From Magnetococcales bacterium (GTDB taxonomy: Bacteria > Pseudomonadota > Magnetococcia > Magnetococcales > Magnetaquicoccaceae): 64,000 bases of DNA. Below the pieces are notes generated by a model, which worked only from the letters and a program-made list of their open reading frames with translations, had not been told where the DNA came from and made no database searches. Both the position numbers and the translations under genes were made by a program. Shown piece by piece: positions 40,701-46,650 of this stretch. The stretch lies in contig JADGBT010000002.1 in the NCBI GenBank assembly GCA_015231375.1, forward strand, positions 124,001 to 188,000. Direction: 5' to 3'. Numbering within the stretch: position 1 is the stretch's first letter; the number at the start of each line of letters is the position of its first letter.

Positions 40701-43700
40701 GTTGCTCAGCAGATTGCCACTGGCGTCACTGCCGGTGGCGGCATTCCCCACGCCGCCGGACTCGATGGCGATGGCGGCATCGTTCTGACCCAGCGGAGAT
40801 TCGTTGACATCGGTCACGTTGATGGTCACAGCCATGGAACTGGCGGCATTGCCCGTCCCGTTATCCGTGGCCGTGAGCACCACCTCATACGCCCGGTCGG
40901 CATTGGCGTCCGTGGGCGACTCATAATCCGGAGTCGCGACAAACTGGATCACGCCCGTGGCCGCAACGATGGAAAAGCGCGCCGCGTCCGTCCCCGACAG
41001 GCTCCAGGAGATTCCATGGTTTTCCGCATCGGTGGCCGTTGCGGTGTAGACCGTGCCGGTCGCGTTTTCGGCAAAGCTGACGCTGGCATCGGACGTGATG
41101 GTCGGGGCGTCGTTGGCCCCCGAGATGGTGATGGTCACCACACCGGCATCGGTCAACGTCCCATCGGAGACGGTATAATGAAACGAATCGGTCACGCTCT
41201 GACCCGATGGCAACGCCTGGATGGTGGCATCGTTTTCGTTGACTGTATAAATATAATCACCGGAACCGTTCAGCACGAAGGAACCATAAGCGCCAGCCAG
41301 GGCGCTGCCCGGCGTGCCGACGGTGCCACCGCCTTCGACACTGCCCGTGCCCACCGCAGTCACGGAGAGGGTATCGCTTTCCGGATCGGTATCGTTGCTC
41401 AACACCTGACCCGACGCCTGACTGCCAATCGTGCCATTGGCCACGCCACCGGCCTCGATGGCCACGCCGGAGTCATTCCCGGCCACCGGGGCATCGTTGG
41501 CCCCCGAGATGGTGATGGTCAACACCCCGACATCGGTCAACGTCCCATCGGAAACCGTATAATTGAAGGCATCCACCAGACTCTCGCCCGGCTTGAGGGC
41601 CTGGACTGCGGCATGGCTTTCGTTGACCACAAAGGTGTAACTCCCGGAAGCCGACAGACTCAGCACCCCGTAGTTGCCGGACAGAACACTGCCGGCGGCA
41701 ACAGCGGCGCCACTGCCTTCGGTGCCTCCCAGACGCACCGCCGTGACCTGCAAGGTGGCGCCGGAATCGACATCGGTATCGTTGGTCAACACGCTGCCTG
41801 CGGCCTGACTCCCCGCAGTGCCGTTGGCCGTTCCCCCCGCCTCGGTGGCGGAAGCGGCGTCGTCCACCGCCACCGGGGCATCGTTGGCCCCCGAGATGGT
41901 GATGGTCAACACCCCGACATCGGTCAACGCCCCGTCGGACACCGTATAGTTGAACAGGTCGGTGAGGCTCTGTCCCACCGGCAACCCCTGCACGGCGGAA
42001 TCCTCCTCATTCACCACATAGACAAAAGTGCCGTCAGCCGCCTGGGTCAAGGTGCCGTAAACACCGGCCAAAGGCGCGCCGATCGTTCCCGCCGCGCCGT
42101 CGTTTTCGACACGGCCCGTGCGGATGGCGGCAACCGTCAGGCTGGCGCCCGCGTCCACATCGGTATCGTTGCCCAACACCGACCCGCTGGCCGTGGCACC
42201 GGCGGTGCCATTCAACGTGCCGCCCGCCTCCGTGCCCGCAGCGCTGTCGTCCAGAGCCGTGGGGGCTTCGTTGACATCCGTCACGGTGACCGCCACCGCC
42301 TTGGAACCGGTCAGTCCCGCCGCATCGGTGACGGTCACGGTGAAATCATGGACGTTGTTGCCGCCCGCGTCTTTGGGGGATTCAAAATTCGGAGCCTGCC
42401 TGAAAGTCACCGCGCCGGTGGCGCTGTCGATGGCAAACAGGGCCGTATCCTTCCCGGAGAGCGACCAACTCCGGGTATCTGCGGCATCCGCATCCGTGGC
42501 GTCGGCCTGATAGACCGTACCGGTGGCGTTTTCGGCAAACGAAACGCCCGCTGCCGACGTGACGCTCGGCGCTTCGTTGAGATCGGTCACGGTGATGGAC
42601 AGCGCGCCGGAACCGCTCAAGCCTCCCGCATCGGTGGCCGTCACGATCAGCTCATAAAGATTGTCGGCCCCCGCATCCTGGGGGGATTCAAAGTTCGGGC
42701 TTTGCCGGAAGGTGACGCTGCCGGTGGCCGCATCGATGGCAAACAGGGCCGCATCCGCTCCGGAAAGCGACCAGCTCCGGGTATCTGCGGCATCCGCATC
42801 CGTGGCGCTGGCCTGATAAACCGTACCGGTGACATTTTCGGCCACACTTACCGCAGACGCGGAACTCACCGACGGGGCTTCGTTGACAGCGGTGACGGTG
42901 ACGACCAGCGCGCGGTTGGCGGACAATCCCGCCGCATCCGTAACGGTGATCGTCAAGTCATACTGGTTGTTGCCGCCCACGTCTTTGGGGGATTCAAAGT
43001 CCGGAGCCTGCCTGAAAGTCACCGCGCCGGTGGCGCTGTCGATGGCAAACAAGGCCGCATCCTTGCCGGAGAGGGTCCAGCTCCGGGTATCTGCCGCATC
43101 CGGGTCCGTGGCATCGGCCTGATAGACCGTACCGGTGGCGTTCTCGGCCACACTCGCCGTGGTCGCGGAAGTGATCGTCGGAGCCTCGTTGGCTGCGGTC
43201 ACGGTGAGAGCGACAGCGCTGCTGGACACCAGATTGCCTGCGTCGGTCACGGTCACGCTGAAATCGTACACATTGTCCGCCCCGGAATCCTGGGGAGATT
43301 CGTAGTCCGGCGCCTGTTTGAAGCTCACGGCGCCGGTGGCGGCCTGGATGGAAAACAGCGCCGCATCCGTTCCCGACAGGGTCCAGGTGAAGGTGTCGTT
43401 GGCATCCGGATCCGCCACCGTGGCCTGATAGGCGCTGCCGGTGCCGTTTTCGACAAAGCTCGCGCTGGCCGCCGAAGAGACGCTGGGCGCTTCGTTGACA
43501 TTGGTCACCGTGATGGCCACAGCCTTGGAACCGGTCTCCCCTCCGGAGTCGGTGGCGTTCACGGTGAGGTCATAGGTATTGTCGGCGCCGGAATCCTTGG
43601 GATTTTCATAATCCGGAGGGGTCAAAAAGGTCACGGCCCCGCTGGAGGCGTTGATGGCGAACAGGGCGGCATCGCTGCCGGACAGACTCCAGCTTCGGCT

Positions 43701-46289
43701 CGCATCCCCGGCATCCACATCGGTGGCCGTGGCCGCATAGACCGTTCCGCTGGCGTTTTCGGCAAACGTCGCGGCAGACAGCGAGGTGATGGTCGGCGCC
43801 TCGTTGACATTGACGAGCGTGATCAACACCGTGGCCGTGGTGCTGGCATTGCGGGCATCTTTGACCGAAACGGTCAGGGTGATGGTGGGCGTGGTCTCGA
43901 AGTCCAGCAGCGCAGAGTCGATGACCGTGATCTGACCGCTTTTGGATCCCACGGCAAAGGCGCTGGAGCCGCCCAGGGTGAAGGTCAGCTTGTTCTGATC
44001 GACCGCATCGGCATCCGAGGCGATCAACGTGCCCACGACCGTACCCACCGCCGCGTTTTCCTTGAGGGTAAAGCTCTGGGTCTCGACGACAGGAGACTGA
44101 TTGACCACAATCGAGGTGGTGGTGGAAGTCAAGGCCGCCGAAGAGGCCAAAGAACCGCTGCTGCCGGCAGGATCCAACGCCGTAGGCGCCAGGCCGGGAA
44201 TGGTTGTGGTGGCCGTGGCCGCCGGATCGGGGACCGGGGCGGCCTTGCCCGCATCCCCTTCGGATTTCTTGGCCTCGGTGGCGGGCTTGCCTTCGGTGGC
44301 GGACTTGCCATCCTCTTCCGGGGGCTTGGCCTCGGTGGCCTGCTTGGCCTCGGTGGCCGGTTTGGCTTCGGTGGCCGGCTTGGCTTCGGTGGCCGGTTTG
44401 GTCTCGGTGGCCGGTTTGGAGGCTTCGAGGGCCTGACGGGTCTCTTGTTCGATCTTCCGGGCCGAATCCAGATCCTTCAAACCCAAACGACTGGCCTCCT
44501 GCCGCTCCCGTGACTGCACCGCGTCATGCAAACGCTGAAGGGCCTGCTCCAGGGAGGCACCCGACTTCACCGCCCCCACGATCGCGGTGGCAAAAGCGCT
44601 CACCTCCAACGCGCTGCTCTGAAGAATGGAAGATTGCACCACCCCGGAAACCCGACTCAACCCCAAAGGATTGAGCGTGACCGACGGCTCATTCTGAATG
44701 CGCTCTTTTTGTTGCTGAATCGCCTTGAAACTCTCTTTGGCCTCGGCAGACACGACCGAATCGACCTGTTTGGCATACTCGGCGTCGATCTGACTGCGCA
44801 AGGAGGCGTTGTCTTTTTCCACCTGTTTGATCTGGGACGCCTTCTCCTCGCCCAGCATCTTTTGCAACGTCTGCGCGCTCTCCTTGTCCAAGGTGGCGAG
44901 TTTCTTGTCCAACTCCGCCTGGAGGGCCGCCTTCTTTTTGGTATTCTTTTCCGCCTCGGCCTTGGCGATTTCTTCGGTCATTTTTTCGACCAGGGACTCC
45001 CGGGTCGCTTCCTTGTCGGCCTCGATCTGCTTGACCGCTTCCAGCTTGGCCTCGTCACCGCCCAAAAGATCCTTGAGCTTCTGATCCCGCTCCTGCTGCA
45101 ACGCCTCGGACTGGGAATCCCGCAACTCTTCGGCCTTCTTGTAACGGTCGAACGCCTCCTCTCCCATCGACTCCTTGAGCTTCTTATCCAGTTGATCGAT
45201 CTTTTCCACCTGATCGAGTTTCTTGTCGATGTCTTTTTCCAGCTCTTTTTCCAGCTTGGCTTCGGCCTTGTCCACCAGTTCGCGGATGGCCTCCGGCGCC
45301 TTGGCCAACAATTTTTCGGCGGTGGCCAGATCGGGGGCGGCCCCCTGTTCGACCAGGGCCTTGGCCGCTTGGGCGCGCAACGACTGCACGGCGGACGGGC
45401 TCATTTTACGCACAGCCGTGGACGCGTGCGCGCCTTTCAGCTCATCCCGAGTGGCTTTGCGGATCTCCGGGGCCTTGTTGGGACTGCCGGAAAGACGTTC
45501 GTTGCGGTTGACCGACAGGGGTTGTTTGGCCGTATCGGCGGCATGAGCCTCGGCAATCAGGGACCAGGCCCAGGAACGATGGATCTCTCCCAACGCCGAG
45601 GAGGTGACCGGCGCGGGGCGCGCGGCCTCTTCCATCCACACCAGGATCTGCTTTTGCAAGGTGATGACCTCGATCTCCCGATCCTTGCCCTTGCCATCCC
45701 CCAGACGGGCAAAGCCCTCGGTACCGCGCACCCCCAGAGTCGCCACCGGAGTGACCACCTTGAAGGGCTGATTCTTCATTTGGGCGAGTTTGCCGGAGGT
45801 GAAACGGATCATGCCCTGGGTCAGGTTGACCGCGCCGTTGCCGGTCTGTTCCCGGGGGGCGAACTGATACTCCTGGATCAGGAATTCGCTGTCCGGACCC
45901 AAAGCGATCACCGCGTCGTCACGCATTTTCAAGATGATGCGTCCCTCGCGTCCGGTGACGATCTGGTCTCCTGGGAACAAGGGGGCGCCGTCGGAGAGGG
46001 TGCGTTTGACATTTTCAAAGTTGGCGAACGCCAACCCCTTGAACTGGCTGACCGTGCCAACCACTTCCCGCCTGGGCGCGCCTTGATCCGCGCCGGCCTC
46101 CGCGCCGGGTGGTTTGGGTCCGGACTCCTGGGATTTTTTCTCGGGTTGAGCCAGTTTGGCCCGTTCCACGACAATCGGCTTCTTTTTCTCCGTGGTATCC
46201 GGCACGAGCAACAGATACCCGCCCACGCCCACCAGGACCACGAGGGCCACTATCGCCACCAACCATTTGTTCCGAAGAAGATTGCCCAT
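34800..46289 (-). CDS. Giant FecR-domain protein with cadherin-like and VCBS-like repeats
   Basis: A 3829-residue protein. Residues 7-29 form a hydrophobic signal-anchor. A FecR-like domain spans about 76-200 (PGDQIVTGREGRIILKMRDD, then FKVVTPVATLGVRGTEG). A lysine/glutamate-rich helical region at about 285-610 follows, then a PATEAK-type low-complexity repeat at about 625-675. From about 730 to 3555 there are nine cadherin-like units (ending around SFAENATGTVYQA...), nine VCBS-like units (EAGGVANATAGS, GNDTD, FNYTVSDG) and six units of a third type (ATLAVTNGTLTLASGSG, TLTVSDQGNTG). The final 270 residues are unique. No RTX nonapeptides were seen, so type I secretion is not supported. The ATG at 46287-46289 is chosen over a TTG at 46325. 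It is probably an anchored surface or periplasmic adhesin/scaffold. Confidence 0.85.
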   Translation of the reverse strand: MGNLLRNKWLVAIVALVVLVGVGGYLLLVPDTTEKKKPIVVERAKLAQPEKKSQESGPKPPGAEAGADQGAPRREVVGTVSQFKGLAFANFENVKRTLSDGAPLFPGDQIVTGREGRIILKMRDDAVIALGPDSEFLIQEYQFAPREQTGNGAVNLTQGMIRFTSGKLAQMKNQPFKVVTPVATLGVRGTEGFARLGDGKGKDREIEVITLQKQILVWMEEAARPAPVTSSALGEIHRSWAWSLIAEAHAADTAKQPLSVNRNERLSGSPNKAPEIRKATRDELKGAHASTAVRKMSPSAVQSLRAQAAKALVEQGAAPDLATAEKLLAKAPEAIRELVDKAEAKLEKELEKDIDKKLDQVEKIDQLDKKLKESMGEEAFDRYKKAEELRDSQSEALQQERDQKLKDLLGGDEAKLEAVKQIEADKEATRESLVEKMTEEIAKAEAEKNTKKKAALQAELDKKLATLDKESAQTLQKMLGEEKASQIKQVEKDNASLRSQIDAEYAKQVDSVVSAEAKESFKAIQQQKERIQNEPSVTLNPLGLSRVSGVVQSSILQSSALEVSAFATAIVGAVKSGASLEQALQRLHDAVQSRERQEASRLGLKDLDSARKIEQETRQALEASKPATETKPATEAKPATEAKPATEAKQATEAKPPEEDGKSATEGKPATEAKKSEGDAGKAAPVPDPAATATTTIPGLAPTALDPAGSSGSLASSAALTSTTTSIVVNQSPVVETQSFTLKENAAVGTVVGTLIASDADAVDQNKLTFTLGGSSAFAVGSKSGQITVIDSALLDFETTPTITLTVSVKDARNASTTATVLITLVNVNEAPTITSLSAATFAENASGTVYAATATDVDAGDASRSWSLSGSDAALFAINASSGAVTFLTPPDYENPKDSGADNTYDLTVNATDSGGETGSKAVAITVTNVNEAPSVSSAASASFVENGTGSAYQATVADPDANDTFTWTLSGTDAALFSIQAATGAVSFKQAPDYESPQDSGADNVYDFSVTVTDAGNLVSSSAVALTVTAANEAPTITSATTASVAENATGTVYQADATDPDAADTRSWTLSGKDAALFAIDSATGAVTFRQAPDFESPKDVGGNNQYDLTITVTDAAGLSANRALVVTVTAVNEAPSVSSASAVSVAENVTGTVYQASATDADAADTRSWSLSGADAALFAIDAATGSVTFRQSPNFESPQDAGADNLYELIVTATDAGGLSGSGALSITVTDLNEAPSVTSAAGVSFAENATGTVYQADATDADAADTRSWSLSGKDTALFAIDSATGAVTFRQAPNFESPKDAGGNNVHDFTVTVTDAAGLTGSKAVAVTVTDVNEAPTALDDSAAGTEAGGTLNGTAGATASGSVLGNDTDVDAGASLTVAAIRTGRVENDGAAGTIGAPLAGVYGTLTQAADGTFVYVVNEEDSAVQGLPVGQSLTDLFNYTVSDGALTDVGVLTITISGANDAPVAVDDAASATEAGGTANGTAGSQAAGSVLTNDTDVDSGATLQVTAVRLGGTEGSGAAVAAGSVLSGNYGVLSLSASGSYTFVVNESHAAVQALKPGESLVDAFNYTVSDGTLTDVGVLTITISGANDAPVAGNDSGVAIEAGGVANGTIGSQASGQVLSNDTDPESDTLSVTAVGTGSVEGGGTVGTPGSALAGAYGSFVLNGSGDYIYTVNENDATIQALPSGQSVTDSFHYTVSDGTLTDAGVVTITISGANDAPTITSDASVSFAENATGTVYTATATDAENHGISWSLSGTDAARFSIVAATGVIQFVATPDYESPTDANADRAYEVVLTATDNGTGNAASSMAVTINVTDVNESPLGQNDAAIAIESGGVGNAATGSDASGNLLSNDLDPDANTTLTLTAIRLGGVAGSGSEGVVGSALSGTYGTLTVSASGEYRYGVNETNAVVQALQSGQTLTESFNYTLSDGTLSATALLTITIQGANDGPVAADDAATATKVGNGAGVSPGTASGAVLTNDTDVEGDTLTVSAIRTGAVEGSGTSGTLGTALSGSYGALTLAADGSYLYTIDESAAAVLALSLGQTLTDSFNYTVSDGGWTDTAVVTITVVGTNSAPVAVDDSGTATEAGGVANATTGSNASGELLANDTDVEANTLSVTAIRSGSVEGSGTAGTVGASLSGTYGVLTVSGSGAYTYVVTETESVVQALQSGQSLTESFNYTVSDGSMTDTAVLTITIQGANDAPVAVDDTGTASDAGGVANATAGSDATGALLTNDTDPESDALSVTAVRTGAVEGSGSEVAAGTALVGTYGTLTVTGSGSYTYAVDTANATVEALTVGQSVTESFNYTVSDGLSSDVGVLTITIQGANDAPVGVADSGTAVEAGGVANATAGSNASGNLLTNDTDVDTGTTLTLTAVRIGSVAGGGTAGTVGASVSGTYGALTVTATGSYTYVVDDTHATVQALQAGQSLTESFNYTVSDGSLTSDAVLTVTIQGSNDAPTAVDDTGSATEAGGTANGSAGVNATGAVLSNDTDGESDSLTVTAVRTGGVEGGGTAGSVGVSLSGTYGSLVLDGSGAYAYVVNDADSTVQALQSGQSLSDVFNYTVSDGTLTDTALLTVTIQGANDAPSVTSATSASVAENTVGTFYTGTATDPEGDAITWSLSGTDADRFSIDAATGALSFLIAPDYENPTDSGADNLYDVTLVATDAGTGTLSGSLAVSVSVTNANDAPTITAPASVSATEDTAVSIAFTVTDGDAGTNAIQATLAVANGTLTLNAGSGASLVSGSDGSAGMTLSGTVDQINTALSNLVYQGSSDYNGQEILTLVVDDLGNSGTGGAMSATATVTFQVAEVNDLPVIGVPASATVTEDVSATISGFAITDVDAGTGTLQATLTATNGTVTLTSGSGASVTSGADGSASMVITGTLTQLNTALGSLTYQGTAHYNGSETLSLTVSDLGNTGSGGAQSATASFTFTLTAVNDAPVITQPTLSATEDTALAITGLSVSDVDADTGTLQATLAVTNGTLTLASGSGVSVTSGADASASLVITGTVTQLNAAFSGMTYQGTSNYNGTETLTLTVSDQGNTGPDGAQSATASMGFTVAAVNDAPVVAAPASATVLEDTATAITGFAITDVDADTATVQATLTATNGTLTLTSGSGVTVASGADSSASMVITGTLTQLNTALGTLTYQGTTEYSGAETITVTVDDQGNTGTGGALTATATLSFTITAVNDAPVIVQPTLSVNEDAALVITGLSVSDADADTGTLQATLAVTNGTLTLASGSGVSVTSGADASASLVITGTVTQLNAALSGMTYQGTSNYNGTETLTLTVSDQGNTGPDGTKSTTATVSITVVAVNDAPVISGTPTPTITVDVSGSITGLSVADVDADPSTLQATLSALNGTLTLATGSGVTITSGAEGSDSMVFTGTVTQVNAAIATLTYLSDSGYLGSETVTLTISDQGNTGSGGTLSATTTVTFTITALDAPTDITLSNTILYENADPGSHVGLLGAVDPEVGDTFTYTITSDPGSLFDIRVQGTSSYLIVRSGAVPAVGSYSVTLQVADAAARTFTKSFTLTVTAEPFDLDSAADVDSAATVKSNAETLFKSIISTMNTASSSMTLSNANLRTLILGKLGQQFTTDGSFTYGISDVIKRMTVEVMPADDPTVIRILARVGVINSMYSRLPASVQSVFDGLFDTFAPYATNYTTDVRIRLVPVVNNTAKTLAIDTANSTVEVLHLQMMPNISMSFTTLLSAYNSALTDLKSDGSLTFFTGGGGSGPSAHVLSSALGTTGAAGVTLQKSLQTTAVANGITDQYVEDGDSQQIPTSQRFDYYLPGLITSISLSTGGITLSR
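35620..44104 (-). repeat. Tandem array of about 24 extracellular-type repeats
   Basis: In protein order (right to left): six cadherin-like units (44104 to about 42275), three VCBS-like (to about 41115), one cadherin-like (to about 40800), six VCBS-like (to about 38495), one cadherin-like (to about 38185), six third-type units (to about 35915) and one last cadherin-like unit. Units are about 100-130 residues and most begin with N-[ED]-A-P. Unit boundaries are approximate, read by eye. Confidence 0.8.
36341..37351. repeat. Near-identical direct repeat of about 250 bp inside the giant gene
   Basis: About 250 bp beginning at 36341 and again at 37100 match with only a few differences. The offset is 759 bp, exactly 253 codons, i.e. 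two repeat units. The feature spans both copies. This points to a recent in-frame duplication or gene conversion in the third-type repeat block. Confidence 0.75.
44327..44420 (-). repeat. 18-bp tandem repeat coding PATEAK-type hexapeptides
   Basis: The DNA repeats the unit ggcttcggtggccggctt with small changes about five times, coding (K)PATEAK/PATETK. Two more degenerate copies lie at about 44257-44310. It links the helical region and the repeat array of the giant protein. Confidence 0.75.
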
Positions 46290-46502
46290 GGATCGTGAGA
46301 ATCCCTTGCAAGGAAATGGACGCAATCATTGCTCCGCAAACGCAAGCGGAACACACCAAGTTTACAGTATACCGATTTCTGCGAAAAATCCCATTAATAT
46401 CGGGTAAAAAATCGTAACCGTCGATAACCGGAAGCTTGACCTCCTTTCGAGGTCCGCGCTGACGGGTATCGCCTGCAAAAACGACAGCGGGCCTCACTCC
46501 AC
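46290..46502 (-). promoter_or_regulatory. Leader/promoter region of the giant gene
   Basis: This stretch lies between the secretin terminator and the giant gene. On the minus strand it holds a 6-bp hairpin GACCTC-GAAAG-GAGGTC (46438-46454), then T6 and A/T-rich DNA. A -10-like TATACT lies near 46366-46371, without a good -35 box at 17 bp. The hairpin-rich upstream part could be a structured 5' leader. No known riboswitch was recognised. Confidence 0.4.
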
Positions 46503-46528
46503 AAAAAAGCCGTCCCGAAGGACGGCTT
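46503..46528 (-). terminator. Intrinsic terminator of the secretin gene
   Basis: On the minus strand AAGCCGTCC-TTCG-GGACGGCTT is a perfect 9-bp stem with a UUCG tetraloop, followed directly by TTTTGT. It lies about 120 bp after the secretin stop, before the leader of the giant gene. This is a textbook intrinsic terminator. Confidence 0.88.
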
Positions 46529-46650
46529 GAAACATGATGTCACGTCCCACGCTGTGGTGGTGCGCGACCGCGCATGGATGACAGACCCCGACTCCCGGGG
46601 CAAAACCCGGAACCATCTCCCGACCCGCCCAGAACGCAGGGATCCGGCGT

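Noticed and set aside
35620-44104. CRISPR-like regular repeats
   Set aside because: The repeats are 300-390 bp coding units in one continuous frame, with no short identical repeats and unique spacers.
37539-44513. Plus-strand open frame of 2324 codons opposite the giant gene
   Set aside because: It is antisense to a gene with clear domain structure. Its translation is low-complexity (Arg/Gly/His-rich) and mirrors the repeats, so it is a by-product of GC-rich repetitive coding DNA.
46360-46500. Resemblance to a class I cyclic di-GMP (GEMM) riboswitch
   Set aside because: A GAAA-type hairpin and a CTTCCGG...GGTTACGA stretch are reminiscent, but the conserved GCACAGGGCAAACC and GGACGCAAAGCC segments are absent.
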